NCBI GenBank assembly: GCA_963755395.1
Contig: CAVWJJ010000001.1
Coordinates: 1 to 64,000 of the forward strand
Reading direction: 5' to 3'
DNA from: DAHVFK01 sp963755395
Lineage (GTDB): Bacteria; Pseudomonadota; Gammaproteobacteria; Burkholderiales; SG8-39
DNA: 64,000 bases
Positions 16,323 to 25,773 of the stretch are shown here, in pieces. How positions within the stretch are numbered: position 1 is the first letter of the stretch; each line of letters opens with the position of its first letter. The position numbers and the translations under genes were made by a program. The notes beneath the pieces are model-generated. The model was not told where the DNA came from. It saw only the letters and a list, made by a program, of their open reading frames with translations, and did not search any database.

Positions 16323-19194
16323 CGCTCGATCCTCTTGCCCGCGACGTAAGCGAGCCACTTGCGCGGAGCCGCCCGGATTCCCGGGAACGCTTTGAGAGTG
16401 CCGAATTCAGGCCAAGACGCCCCGCCTCCTCGGCAGGGTAGATCCGCACCCTCACGTCGTACCAGCCGGCCTGGCCGGTGATCGGATCCGAGTTCGACAC
16501 GCGCGCCGCCTTCGAGCGGCAGCTCTTCGCTGATCAGGTGGTTGAGCAGGAAGCCCTTGCGCGCCTCGTTGGCGTCGGGCGCGAGGTTCCAGGCGCCCGG
16601 CTGCCTTGCCGATCGCGTTCCAGGTCCAGACCGTGCCGGGCTCGACCGCTTCGCTGTGCGCGGCACATGCAGCGCACCTTGCCCCAGCGCGATTCGACCC
16701 ACATCCAGCCGCCGTCCTCGATTCCCGCCGCACGCGCGGTGCGCGGGTTGACGAACAGGTAATTGTGTCCGTGGATCTGACGCAGCCACGCGTTCTGCGA
16801 GTCCCACGAGTGGTACATCGCCATCGGCCGCTGGGTGATCGCGGCGAGCGGGTACTCGCTCGAGGTCGGTGACCTGCGCCTCGAGCGGCGCGTAGTAGAA
16901 CGGCAGCGGGTCGAAATAGGTTTCTGCACCCGCTCGCGCAGGCGCTCGGGCGGCTGGCGGCCGGGCCACTTGCCCTGCGGCCGCGAGGCGAAAGCTCTGC
17001 AGCACCTCGGAGTAGAGCTGGATGATGCACCGGGTCGCCCCAGCGCCGGATGCGCATGCGCTGCGCCCACTCCATGTAGCCGCGGTTCCAGTTGCGCATG
17101 TACTGGTAGGAGTGCGGCAGCTCGTAGTGGAACACGCAGTTGTTCTGCGCGTACCTTTCCCACTGGTTCGGGTTGGGCTCGCCGAGCATCGACTTCTCGC
17201 CGTCCTTGCCGCGCCAGCCGGCGAGAAAGCCGATGCCCGAACCGGGCTCGGTCTCGTGGTGGACGATGAAGTCGGGGTAGTCCTTGTACTTGCGGAATCA
17301 TCCTTGTTAGTGAACGCAGGAAGACTTCAGACGACTCCGCCAGCTCGATCAGGACTTCCTGGAACGGCTTGCATTCGCCCAGTCGGCGGCACCACCGGCA
17401 CGCGCACCGAATCCATCGGTCCGTCGAACTCGGAGATCGGGCGGTCGAGCATGCGACATGACGTCGTGCCGCTCGAGGTAGGTGGTGTCGGGCAGCACCA
17501 GGTCGGCGAACGCGGTCATCTCGGACTGGAACGCGTCGCATACGACGATGAACGGAATCTGGTACTCGCCGTCGGCGCCGCGGTCGTTGAGCATCTTCCG
17601 CACCTCGACCGTGTTCATGGTCGAGTTCCAGGCCATGTTGGCCATGAAGATCAGCAGCGTGTCGATCCGGTAAGGGTCGCCGCGCCAGGCGTTGGTGATC
17701 ACGTTGTGCATCAGGCCGTGCACCGACAGCGGGTACTCCCACGAAAACGCCTTGTCGATGCGCACCGGCTCGCCGTCGTCGTCGACGAACAGGTCCTCGG
17801 GCGAGGCCGGCCAGCCGAGCGCGAGCCCGGCGAGCGGCGTGTTCGGCCGCACCCCCTCCGGCCCGGTCGGCGTCTTGGCCGTGGGCGGGATCGCGCGCGG
17901 GAACGGCGCCTTGTGGCGGAAGCCGCCCGGGCGGTCGATGGTGCCGAGCAGGCTCATCAGGATCGCGAGCGTGCGCACCGTGTGAAAGCCGTTCGAATGC
18001 GCCGCCAGCCCGCGCATGGCATGGAACGCAACGGGGTTGCCGATGACCGAGGCGTGCTCGTGGCCCCAGCAGTCGGTCCACGCGATCGGCAGCTCGATCT
18101 TCTGCGTCGCGCGCGGTGACCCCCATCTCGTGCGCCAGGCGGCGGATGGTTGCCGCCGGAATGCCGGTGATGCCCGCGGCCCATTCGGGCGTGTATTCGG
18201 CCACGCGCTCGGCGAGCAGCTGGAACGCGGGGCGCACGTGCACGCCCTCGGGCAGGGTGAACTCGCCGAACAGGAATGGATCGGTGTCCGGGGTGTGAGT
18301 CAGGCACGGGCCGTTCGAGTGCCGGTCCCACCACAGCTGGTTCTGCGGGTAGAGCGGGTTGATCGGGTCGGCGTCCTCGTCGGTGGCGGGCAGCCCGAAG
18401 TGCGGCGAGGCCGGGTCGGTTACCACCAGTTGCCCGCCGTTGGTGTAGCGCGCGAGGAACTCGCGGTCGTACAACCCCTGCGCGATCAGCTCGTTGACAA
18501 GCGCGAGCAGCAGCGCGCCGTCGGTACCGGGCCGGATCGGCACCCACTCGTCGGCGATCGCCGAGTAGCCGGTGCGCACCGGGTTGATCGACATGAAGCG
18601 CCCGCCGCGCGCGCTTGAACTTGGAGAGCGCGATCTTGAGCGGGTTGGAGTGGTGGTCCTCGGCGGTGCCGATCATCACGAACAGCTTGGCGCGCTCGAG
18701 GTCCGGGCCGCCGAACTCCCAGAACGAGCCGCCGATGGTGTAGATCATCCCCGCGGCCATGTTGACCGAGCAGAAGCCCCCGTGCGCGGCGTAGTTCGGG
18801 CGTGCCGAACTGGCGCGCGAACAGACCGGTGAGCGCCTGCATCTGGTCGCGCCCGGTGAACAGGGCGAACTTCTTCGGCTCTGTCGATCGGATTTTCGCC
18901 AGCCGTTGTTCGAGAATATCGAATGCCTCGTCCCACGAGATCGGCTCGAACTCGCCTGCCCCGCTTTCGCTGCCTGGCTTGCGCTTCAAGGGGCTGCGTC
19001 AGGCGCGCGGGCGAGACCTGCTTCATGATCCCGCACGCGCCCTTGGCGCAGATCACGCCGCGGTTGAGCGGGTGCTCGGGGTTGCCGTCGATGTAGCGCA
19101 CTTCGCCGTCGCGCAGGTGCACCCGGATGCCGCAGCGGCAGGCGCACATGTAGCAGGTGGTGGTCTTGACCTCGGTGGTCGGTGAGGCGCCCAA
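16319..19194 (-). CDS. soeA: SoeA, molybdopterin sulfite-oxidising subunit (many frameshifts)
   Basis: A molybdopterin oxidoreductase of about 958 codons. The N-terminal [4Fe-4S] motif CYMCACRCG...CAKGACG, the bis-MGD body (PISWDEAF, NGFHTVRT, DLVLPDTTYLERHD) and the C-terminal dinucleotide domain (ITQRPMAMYHSWDS, LLNHLISEELP) are all present but spread over three frames. At least a dozen frame breaks lie at, for example, about 18990, 18800, 18615, 18110, 17455, 17395, 17300, 17025, 16865, 16665, 16600 and 16430. Every fragment is well conserved, so I treat the breaks as sequence errors. No Tat signal, as expected for cytoplasmic SoeA. The start may be TTG 19194 or lie upstream. Confidence 0.8.
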
Positions 19195-19271
19195 TGCGAT
19201 TGGCCCGTGAGCAGATGGTCCAATTGTCCGCAGCCGCTTGCGAGGGGGCCAACGAGATAATCTGATTTGCC

Positions 19272-19301
19272 CATAAGAAGGGTCCGAGCACCCTGCTTAT
19301 G
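19272..19301. promoter_or_regulatory. Inverted repeat in soeA divergent promoter
   Basis: Arms CATAAGAAGGGT and ACCCTGCTTATG (one mismatch over 12 bp) flank CCGAGC. It lies between soeA and the divergent 101-aa gene with no T-run, so an operator is more likely than a terminator. Confidence 0.4.
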
Positions 19302-19337
19302 CGCTATCATGCGCGCCGTTCAAGGAAGGACTTCCAG

Positions 19338-19643
19338 ATGGACAAGAGCAGCTTCAAGCCCGACACGCGCTACGTGCTGACCGTGTACGACGCCAAGCGC
19401 GCGCCGCGTCCCGCCAACCTCTACGTCTACCGCGTGTACGACAAGTTCATGCTCGCGCGCTCCACCAGCGGCGACGGCCTGCTGCGCAAGGTCGCCTACG
19501 ACGACGTCGAGCGCATCGTCGAACAGGCCGCAGTTCCGAGCGCGGAGCGCTTTGCCCTGCCAGCGGGCATGCTGGACGAAAAGAGCTGGGTCGACCGCAG
19601 CGAGATGCAGCTCTACGCCAGCTCGCCCGGGCGCGGCAAGTAA
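19338..19643 (+). CDS. Hypothetical protein, 101 aa
   Basis: A small soluble basic protein that I do not recognise. The start at ATG 19338 has AAGGAAGGA upstream. It is divergent from soeA and 14 bp before the phosphoesterase gene. It is rich in Tyr and Arg with pattern LYVYRVYDKFMLARS and no cofactor motif. It may belong to the same transcript as the phosphoesterase; no function is proposed. Confidence 0.65.
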   Translation: MDKSSFKPDTRYVLTVYDAKRAPRPANLYVYRVYDKFMLARSTSGDGLLRKVAYDDVERIVEQAAVPSAERFALPAGMLDEKSWVDRSEMQLYASSPGRGK

Positions 19644-19657
19644 CTGAAGGCCGTCAG

Positions 19658-20188
19658 GTGAAGGTCTGCATCGTCTCGGACAGCCACGACCGCGCCGACG
19701 CGCTGGCGCAGGCCGTGCGCGAGGCGAAGGCCGCCGGCGCGCAGGCGGTTATCCATTGCGGCGACCTGATCGGGGCGCAGACGGTCAAGGCGGCGCTGGC
19801 CCACGGCCTGCCGATACATTTGATCCACGGCAACAATGTTGGCGATACGCAGGCGCTGCACTTCCAGATGGCGAAGAGCGGCGGGCTGCTGCGCTACCAT
19901 GGCGCTGACGCGCGCATCGAGCTCGCCGGACGGCGCATATTCGTCGTGCACTACGACGACTACGGCTACGCCATGGCGTGCACCGGCGAATGGGAGCTGG
20001 TGTGCTGCGGACACTCGCACAAGGCCGAGGCGCGCATGATCGCGAACGTGAAAGGCAGCAGCACCTGGCTGGTCAATCCCGGGACGGTGGCCGGCCTCGC
20101 CGCGCCCGCGACCTGGGCGCTGGGCGATCTCGCGGCGATGCGTTTCGAGCTGCGCGAGCTGGGGCGCGAGCATTTGGCCGCTCTATAG
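19658..20188 (+). CDS. YfcE/MJ0936-type metallophosphoesterase
   Basis: A 176-aa calcineurin-like phosphodiesterase with the metal-binding motifs SDSHDR (residues 7-12), HCGDLIG, HGNN, and CCGHSH, and a final NPGTV. GTG start 19658, coupled to the small gene before it. The family hydrolyses phosphodiesters with no fixed physiological substrate known. It lies just upstream of aprM on the same strand with a 74-bp gap; a link to sulfur metabolism is not implied by the family. Confidence 0.85.
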   Translation: MKVCIVSDSHDRADALAQAVREAKAAGAQAVIHCGDLIGAQTVKAALAHGLPIHLIHGNNVGDTQALHFQMAKSGGLLRYHGADARIELAGRRIFVVHYDDYGYAMACTGEWELVCCGHSHKAEARMIANVKGSSTWLVNPGTVAGLAAPATWALGDLAAMRFELRELGREHLAAL

Positions 20189-20262
20189 CCATATAGCGAA
20201 CTCTGAGAAGAACGCCTGCGGGCGGCGCTTAAAATCCCTTGCCTACCGGGAGGAGCAAATAG

Positions 20263-21078
20263 ATGTTCACAAGCAACCCGTTCGCCGCGCTGTCGGCGTC
20301 CATCTCGCCTGCCGTCATGCAGTGCTACGTCGCGCTGATGATCGTCCTGGTCGTGGTGGGCACGCTGTTCGAGGTCGTGCACAAAGGAAGCGCCAGGTAC
20401 TTCTTCGAGAACTGGCGCCAGTCGAAGAAGAAGAAGGGCGCGAAGCCCGTCGGCGGCGGCGAGCTGGTCTCGATCGCGGTCCAGACCGCGGTGGTCGACG
20501 TGCTGACCTCCGGCGAGTTCTGCAACCCGCGCCGGCGCATCGCGCACGTGCTCGGCATGTACGGCTTCGTGCTGTACTGCCTGTCCACCGCCGTGATGGT
20601 GTTCGATCCCTCGGCGGGCGCGATCTGGACGAAGCTCTGGTGGTTCGGGGGCCTGATGGTGTGCGCCGGCGGCTACTGGTTCTGGTTCTTCATCCGCGTC
20701 GACGTCGCGGCGGAGGGCAATTCCCCGTTCCGCGTCGTGAAGGCGGACCTGTTCATCCTGTCGATGCTCGCCAGCGCCACGCTCGGCCTGATCTGGGCCG
20801 CGGCGGGCGGCGGGGTCGGCATCCTGTTCGGTCTCTACATTTTCGCCACGACCGTGCTGTTCGCAGGCGTGCCGTGGTCGAAGTTCGCGCACATGTTCTT
20901 CAAGCCCGCGGCCGCGTTCGAGAAAAGAGTGACCCACGCCAGTGGCACGGCCGAGAACCTGCCGACGCAGACCCGCGACGATCCCGAGCAGCAGAAGCGA
21001 CACTCCATGGAGCTGTTGCGCAACGCTCCGATGGACATGGGACTGGGCATCAAGCGCGAAGCGCCCCGCCACTACTAG
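20263..21078 (+). CDS. aprM: AprM, putative membrane anchor of APS reductase
   Basis: A 271-aa membrane protein with about five transmembrane helices: first near residues 20-40, then 95-115, 125-145, 160-180 and 185-205. It sits directly before aprB-aprA. In betaproteobacterial and chlorobial sulfur oxidisers AprM replaces QmoABC as the presumed quinone link for AprBA. GGGAGGAG stands upstream of ATG 20263. A charged C-terminal tail follows the last helix. Confidence 0.9.
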   Translation: MFTSNPFAALSASISPAVMQCYVALMIVLVVVGTLFEVVHKGSARYFFENWRQSKKKKGAKPVGGGELVSIAVQTAVVDVLTSGEFCNPRRRIAHVLGMYGFVLYCLSTAVMVFDPSAGAIWTKLWWFGGLMVCAGGYWFWFFIRVDVAAEGNSPFRVVKADLFILSMLASATLGLIWAAAGGGVGILFGLYIFATTVLFAGVPWSKFAHMFFKPAAAFEKRVTHASGTAENLPTQTRDDPEQQKRHSMELLRNAPMDMGLGIKREAPRHY

Positions 21079-21086
21079 GAAACAGC

Positions 21087-21566
21087 ATGCCGACCTTCGT
21101 ATACATGACCCGGTGCGACGGCTGCGGACACTGCGTCGACATCTGTCCGTCGGACATCATGCACATCGATAAGACCTATCGTCGTGCCTACAACATCGAG
21201 CCGAACATGTGCTGGGAGTGCTACTCCTGCGTCAAGGCCTGCCCGCAGCATGCGATCGACGTGCGCGGGTACGCCGACTTCGCCCCGCTCGGCCACAGCG
21301 TTCGCGTGCACCGCGACGAGGAGAAAGGCACGATCGCCTGGCGGATCAAATTCCGCAACGGAACCGAAAAGAACTTCCTGTCGCCCATCACCACCAAGCC
21401 CTGGGGGACGGCGATCCCGCAGCTCAGGAACGTTCCCGCACCCAGCAAGGAAATGCGCGACGGCGAGCTTCTGTACGACGAGCCGAAATTTATCCGCATG
21501 GATGACGGCGGCCTGCGCACGCTCGAAGACGCCGGTCTCAAATTGAAGAAGGGTGTCTATTACTAA
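21087..21566 (+). CDS. aprB: Adenylylsulfate reductase beta subunit AprB
   Basis: A 159-aa ferredoxin with CDGCGHCVDICP and CWECYSCVKACP binding two [4Fe-4S] clusters, and the AprB tail that wraps AprA (KFRNGTEKNFLSPITTKPWGT). It lies 8 bp after aprM, and its TAA overlaps the aprA start by one base (TAATG). It carries electrons from the AprA flavin when sulfite and AMP are turned into APS. Confidence 0.97.
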   Translation: MPTFVYMTRCDGCGHCVDICPSDIMHIDKTYRRAYNIEPNMCWECYSCVKACPQHAIDVRGYADFAPLGHSVRVHRDEEKGTIAWRIKFRNGTEKNFLSPITTKPWGTAIPQLRNVPAPSKEMRDGELLYDEPKFIRMDDGGLRTLEDAGLKLKKGVYY

Positions 21567-23434
21567 TGGCCTACGAAACGATCATCGAAGACGGCATCGA
21601 CATTCTGGTCGCCGGTGCGGGTCTTGGCGGCACGGGTGCCGCCTGGGAGGCGAGATTCTGGGGGCAGAACAAGAAGATCGTCATCGCCGAGAAAGCCAAC
21701 ATGGATCGCTCCGGCGCGGTCGCGCAGGGCCTGTACGCGATCAACTGCTACATGGGCACCCGCTGGGGCGAGAACAACCCGGAAGACCATGTCCGCTACG
21801 CCCGCATCGACCTGATGGGGCTGGTGCGGGAAGACCTGGCGTTCGACATGGCACGCCACGTCGACTCCACGGTGCATCAGTTCGAAGAGTGGGGCCTGCC
21901 CATCATGAAGGACCCGAAGACCGGGCGCTATCTGCGCGAAGGCCGATGGCAGATCATGATTCACGGCGAGTCCTACAAGCCGATCGTGTCCGAGGCCGCC
22001 AAGAAATCGGCGGACAAGGTCTTCAACCGCATCTGCGTCACCCACCTGCTGATGGACGAAAGCAGGGAGAACCGGGTCGCCGGCGCCGTGGGCTTCAACG
22101 TGCGCACCGGCAACTACCACGTCTTCAAGGCCAAAACGGTGATCTGCGGCGCGGGCGGCGCCTCCAACATCTTCAAGCCGCGCTCGGTGGGCGAAGGTTC
22201 CGGCCGCACCTGGTATGCGCCCTGGTCGTCCGCGTCGGCCTACGGGCTCATGATCGATGCCGGCGCCAAGATGACGCAGATGGAAAACCGCATCGTGCTG
22301 GCGCGCTTCAAGGACGGCTACGGCCCGGTGGGCGCCTACTTCCTGCACCTGAAGACTTATACGCAAAACTGCCTGGGCGAAGAATTCGAATCCAAATGGT
22401 GGCCCGAGCTGCAGAAGATGGTCGGCAAGGAATATCTCGATCCGGATTCCTTTCACCTGACCCATCGGCCGATCCCGACCTGCCTGCGCAACCATGCCCT
22501 GATCAGCGAGGTCAATGCCGGCCGCGGCCCCATTCACATGGTGACCATGCGCGCCTTCCAGGATCCTCACCTGGAAGAGGTCGGCTGGGAAAACTTCCTC
22601 GGCATGACCGTCGGCCAGGCCGTTCTGTGGGCCGCCACCGACGTGGATCCCAAGAACGAGAATCCCGAGCTGACCACCTCCGAGCCCTACGTCATGGGCT
22701 CCCACGCGACCTGCTCGGGTGCCTGGTGCTCGGGTCCCGAGGATCTTTCCCCTCCCGAGTATTTCTGGGGCTACAACCGCATGACGACGATCGAAGGCCT
22801 GTTCGGCGCCGGTGACGCCGTCGGCGGCACACCGCACGCCTTCTCGTCCGGCTCGTTCACCGAAGGTCGTCTCGCCGCGAAGGCCGCCTGCAAGTACATC
22901 GACGACGGCAAGGCCGAAGGCATCGTCGTGTCCGACGAGCAGATCAACCGCCGCAAGAAAGAGATCTACAAGCCGCTCGAGCATTACAAGACCTACCGCA
23001 ACGCGATCGTGGCGGGCAGCGTCAACCCTCACTACATCAATCCCGAGCAGGGCCTGGACCGCCTGCAGAAACTGATGGACGAGTATTGCGGCGGGGTGAC
23101 CGTCAACTACATGACGAACGAGAAGCTCCTGCACATCGGCCTGAAGAAGCTGAAGATCATGGAGGAGGATCTCGAGAGCCTCGCCGCGAAGGATATCCAC
23201 GAGCTGCTGCGCGCATGGGAACTGAAGCACCGCCATCGCGCCGCAGAGTGCGTCACGCAGCACACGCTGTTCCGCAAGGAGACGCGCTGGCCGGGCTATT
23301 ACTACCGGGGCGACGCGATGAAGGTGGACGACGAAAACTGGCACGTGCTGACGGTTTCGCGTCGCGACCCGAAAACCGGTGAATACACCATGGAGAAAGC
23401 GCCCTGCTATCACTTGGTTTCGGACAAGGAGTAG
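21566..23434 (+). CDS. aprA: Adenylylsulfate reductase alpha subunit AprA
   Basis: A 622-aa FAD enzyme with GAGLGGTGAAWEARFWG and RSGAVAQGLYAINCY near the N-terminus and the substrate-side motifs GGAGGASNIFKPRS and GTPHAFSSGSFTEGR. Running in the oxidative direction it makes APS from sulfite and AMP in the cytoplasm. The frame is intact. No ATP sulfurylase gene follows, although many sulfur oxidisers keep sat nearby. Confidence 0.97.
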   Translation: MAYETIIEDGIDILVAGAGLGGTGAAWEARFWGQNKKIVIAEKANMDRSGAVAQGLYAINCYMGTRWGENNPEDHVRYARIDLMGLVREDLAFDMARHVDSTVHQFEEWGLPIMKDPKTGRYLREGRWQIMIHGESYKPIVSEAAKKSADKVFNRICVTHLLMDESRENRVAGAVGFNVRTGNYHVFKAKTVICGAGGASNIFKPRSVGEGSGRTWYAPWSSASAYGLMIDAGAKMTQMENRIVLARFKDGYGPVGAYFLHLKTYTQNCLGEEFESKWWPELQKMVGKEYLDPDSFHLTHRPIPTCLRNHALISEVNAGRGPIHMVTMRAFQDPHLEEVGWENFLGMTVGQAVLWAATDVDPKNENPELTTSEPYVMGSHATCSGAWCSGPEDLSPPEYFWGYNRMTTIEGLFGAGDAVGGTPHAFSSGSFTEGRLAAKAACKYIDDGKAEGIVVSDEQINRRKKEIYKPLEHYKTYRNAIVAGSVNPHYINPEQGLDRLQKLMDEYCGGVTVNYMTNEKLLHIGLKKLKIMEEDLESLAAKDIHELLRAWELKHRHRAAECVTQHTLFRKETRWPGYYYRGDAMKVDDENWHVLTVSRRDPKTGEYTMEKAPCYHLVSDKE

Positions 23435-23445
23435 CAACGCTCCCC

Positions 23446-23832
23446 ATGAAGTCGGCCACTCCCGCCCGGGAAGAGCGGCGCGCGAACATCGTCGAAAAGA
23501 CCGATGAGGAGATTCTCGCCATCGCCAATCCCCTGTGGCGCGACCTGGTGAAGAATTCCAACGAAGGCAAGTACGGTGAATTCGCCAGGAATTTCTCCAA
23601 CTCCCTGGCGCTTGCGATGAATCAGATGGTGACGGGCCACCAGTTCGCCAACAGCGAGCTGGCGAGAAGCCTGTCGGAAGATGTCGACTTTCTCGGCATC
23701 ATCCGCCGGGGCGAGCATGTGACGGTTCTTTACCGGCAGCGCAGCACGAAGAAGGCAGGCGAATGGCTCGGCAGGCTGGTCCTCGGCTACGAGGACGGAA
23801 AGGTGAGGATTTTCGGTGCATCCATCTTCTGA
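23446..23832 (+). CDS. Conserved hypothetical protein after aprA, 128 aa
   Basis: A small protein with a NTF2/SnoaL-like pattern (DLVKNSNEGKYGEFARNFSNSL, then VTVLYRQRSTKKAGEWLGRLVLGYEDGKVRIFGASIF). I infer a cone-shaped alpha+beta fold from the pattern only. It starts 11 bp after aprA, and its last 17 bp overlap the next gene, so it is in the apr operon. Role unknown. Confidence 0.65.
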   Translation: MKSATPAREERRANIVEKTDEEILAIANPLWRDLVKNSNEGKYGEFARNFSNSLALAMNQMVTGHQFANSELARSLSEDVDFLGIIRRGEHVTVLYRQRSTKKAGEWLGRLVLGYEDGKVRIFGASIF

Positions 23833-24334
23833 ACCCATCCGCGACGGCAAGTTCGTCGAGCTGACCTACAAGGTGACCGACAGGAAGTCGGGGCACGTGC
23901 TCACCAGGGTCGAATTCCCGTTGGGCTATGTTCACGGACACAACGAGATCCTGGCGCCTTTCGTGCACAAGAAGCTCGAGGGCAGGTGCACGGGCGACGT
24001 CATCGAGGTGCCGATCGATGGCAATCAGATCTTCGGTCCCAGAGACGAGTCGCTGGTCTTTACCGATCAGATCGAGAACGTTCCGGAGGAATATCGGCAC
24101 ATCGGCACCTCCATCCTGATGGAGAACGACAAGGGACAGACCCGCAGCTTCCTCGTGACGCGGATCGACGACAAGTCGCTGACGGTCGATGGCAACAATC
24201 CGCTATGCGGGCGGGAGGTCGTCTTCACGCTCGAGATACTGACGGTGCGCGACGCAACGGATGAAGAGACGAAGACGGGCCAGGCGATCGCCGCGGGCGC
24301 GGATGTCGACCCGTCACTCATGAGACCTGTTTGA
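23816..24334 (+). CDS. SlyD-like FKBP-type peptidyl-prolyl isomerase
   Basis: A 172-aa protein with an FKBP/SlyD pattern: FVELTYKVTDRKSGHVL, then FPLGYVHGHNEILAPFVHKKLEGRCTGDVIEVPI, a flap region, and VDGNNPLCGREVVFTLEILTVR, the last being highly typical of SlyD. It likely acts as a folding chaperone. The GTG start overlaps the preceding stop by 17 bp. Location after aprA suggests assistance in folding AprBA or AprM; this is inference. Confidence 0.85.
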   Translation: MHPSSEPIRDGKFVELTYKVTDRKSGHVLTRVEFPLGYVHGHNEILAPFVHKKLEGRCTGDVIEVPIDGNQIFGPRDESLVFTDQIENVPEEYRHIGTSILMENDKGQTRSFLVTRIDDKSLTVDGNNPLCGREVVFTLEILTVRDATDEETKTGQAIAAGADVDPSLMRPV

Positions 24335-24350
24335 TGAGAGAGGTGATGCG

Positions 24351-24515
24351 ATGAGCGAAGAGAAGAAACCCGCCCCGGCCAAGGTTCCCGACGGCCACAC
24401 GCCTTTCTATACGACGCGCCAGCTGCCACCGACCGAAAAAGGGTTTGTCGGCTACGAAACCATCTGGAAACCGTTCCAGAAGGAAGCCGAATACAAGACG
24501 CCGAAGAAGCCGTAG
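24351..24515 (+). CDS. Small protein, 54 aa, end of apr operon
   Basis: A 54-codon frame begins at ATG 24351, 16 bp after the SlyD-like gene, with AGAGAGG upstream. The product starts MSEEKKPAPAKVPDGHTPFY and is rich in Lys, Pro and aromatic residues (TRQLPPTEKGFVGYETIWKPF), with no cysteine and no membrane segment. Codon use matches its neighbours. I do not recognise a family. The regular spacing and the clean stop support a real small gene. Confidence 0.6.
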   Translation: MSEEKKPAPAKVPDGHTPFYTTRQLPPTEKGFVGYETIWKPFQKEAEYKTPKKP

Positions 24516-24590
24516 GCGTTCGGAGGCGGCGAGCGGGCAATGGGAAAGGCCCCCGTCTACCGCATCATCGACTGATGCGCTAAGCTTCAA

Positions 24591-24608
24591 ACCCCTCGGA
24601 GAAGGGGT
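24591..24608 (+). promoter_or_regulatory. Hairpin over the ribosome site of the sensor kinase
   Basis: ACCCCT-CGGAGA-AGGGGT forms a 6-bp perfect stem whose loop and 3' arm contain the GGAGAAGGGG ribosome site of ATG 24612. In RNA it could mask translation start; in DNA it could be an operator. No T-run follows. Confidence 0.35.
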
Positions 24609-24611
24609 CAT

Positions 24612-25772
24612 ATGTCAGTTGCGGGCGAAGCGCCGGAGGAAGGCCGCTACAAGGTTCCGGCGCTGCTCGTCCTGTCGGAGATCGCCTCCAGCCTCTCCAC
24701 CGAGGCGACGCTCGACGAGCTCGTCTCGCGCTATCTCTCCACCATGGTGCGCGTCGCCGGCGCGCTGGCCGGCACCGTGCGTCTGCTCACCCCGGACGGC
24801 CGGCAGCTGAGGCTGGTCAGCTCGGTCGGCCTGCCGCCCGAGATGATCGAGCGCGAGCGCCTGGTGGCGCGCGACTGCGGCGTGTGCGGCGAATCGCTCG
24901 ACGTCGCACAGGCGACCTGGTCGGGCGAGCCGCGGGTCTGCCGCGGCATGAACCCCGGCGCCTTCGTTCCCGGTTGCGGCGAGGTGGTCGCGGTACCGCT
25001 GCAGCACCGGGGCGAGGTGCACGGCGTGTACAACCTGTTCCTGGCCCAGGGCCGCCGGCTCTCGGACGACGTGCGCCTGCTGTTCGGCGCGATCAGCGAG
25101 CACCTGGGCGTGGCGCTGGAGAACGCGCGGCTCGCGCGCGAGAACACGCGCGCGACGCTGGTCAACGAGCGCCAGCTGCTCGCCAACGAGGTGCACGACT
25201 CGGTGGCCCAGACGCTCGCCTACACGCGCATGCGCGCCGCCGCCCTGCGCGCGGCGCAGAAGAACGGCGACCCGACCCTCGCCGAGCGCTACCTGGCCGA
25301 AATGGAGGACGCGATCGAGGCGGCCTACGGCGAGCTGCGCGAGCTGATCGGGCGCTTTCGCCGGCCTATGGACCCGCGCGGCCTGGTTGCCGCGTTGCAG
25401 GCCGCGCTCGACGCCTTCGCCGCGCGCGGTGCGGCGAGCGCGAGCTTCGAGGTGCGCGGCCCCGAACCGGAGCTTGGCGCCGAGGAGGAGATGCACGTGT
25501 TCCACATCGTGCAGGAAGCGCTGGCCAACGTGCAGAAGCACGCGCAGGCACGGACCGTGCGCCTGTCGCTCGAGTTCGCCGACGGCGCCTGCCGCGTGCG
25601 GGTCGAGGACGACGGCGCCGGCTTCGCCCCCGGCGGCGACGACCGCTACGAGCACTTCGGGCTGGCGATCATGCGCGAGCGCGCCAAGCGCCTCGGCGGC
25701 GTGCTGAGCGTCGAATCGCCGCCGGGCGGCGGCGCGCGCCTCACGCTGTCGTTCCCGGCCCGCGGCGCGTAG
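24612..25772 (+). CDS. NarX-type sensor histidine kinase with four-cysteine GAF domain
   Basis: A 386-aa soluble kinase without membrane segments. A GAF domain spans about residues 20-175 and holds four cysteines (C89, C92, C110, C122: CGVCGE...VCRG...PGCGE). A HisKA_3 domain follows with the phosphoacceptor H195 in ANEVHDSVAQTLAYTRMR. The ATPase domain has the N-box HIVQEALANVQKHA, VEDDGAGF and HFGLAIMRERAKRLGG. The cysteines could hold a redox or metal cofactor or sense persulfide. It lies between the apr and dsr loci and directly before a NarL-type regulator, so control of sulfur genes is plausible but inferred. Confidence 0.9.
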   Translation: MSVAGEAPEEGRYKVPALLVLSEIASSLSTEATLDELVSRYLSTMVRVAGALAGTVRLLTPDGRQLRLVSSVGLPPEMIERERLVARDCGVCGESLDVAQATWSGEPRVCRGMNPGAFVPGCGEVVAVPLQHRGEVHGVYNLFLAQGRRLSDDVRLLFGAISEHLGVALENARLARENTRATLVNERQLLANEVHDSVAQTLAYTRMRAAALRAAQKNGDPTLAERYLAEMEDAIEAAYGELRELIGRFRRPMDPRGLVAALQAALDAFAARGAASASFEVRGPEPELGAEEEMHVFHIVQEALANVQKHAQARTVRLSLEFADGACRVRVEDDGAGFAPGGDDRYEHFGLAIMRERAKRLGGVLSVESPPGGGARLTLSFPARGA

Positions 25773-25773
25773 C

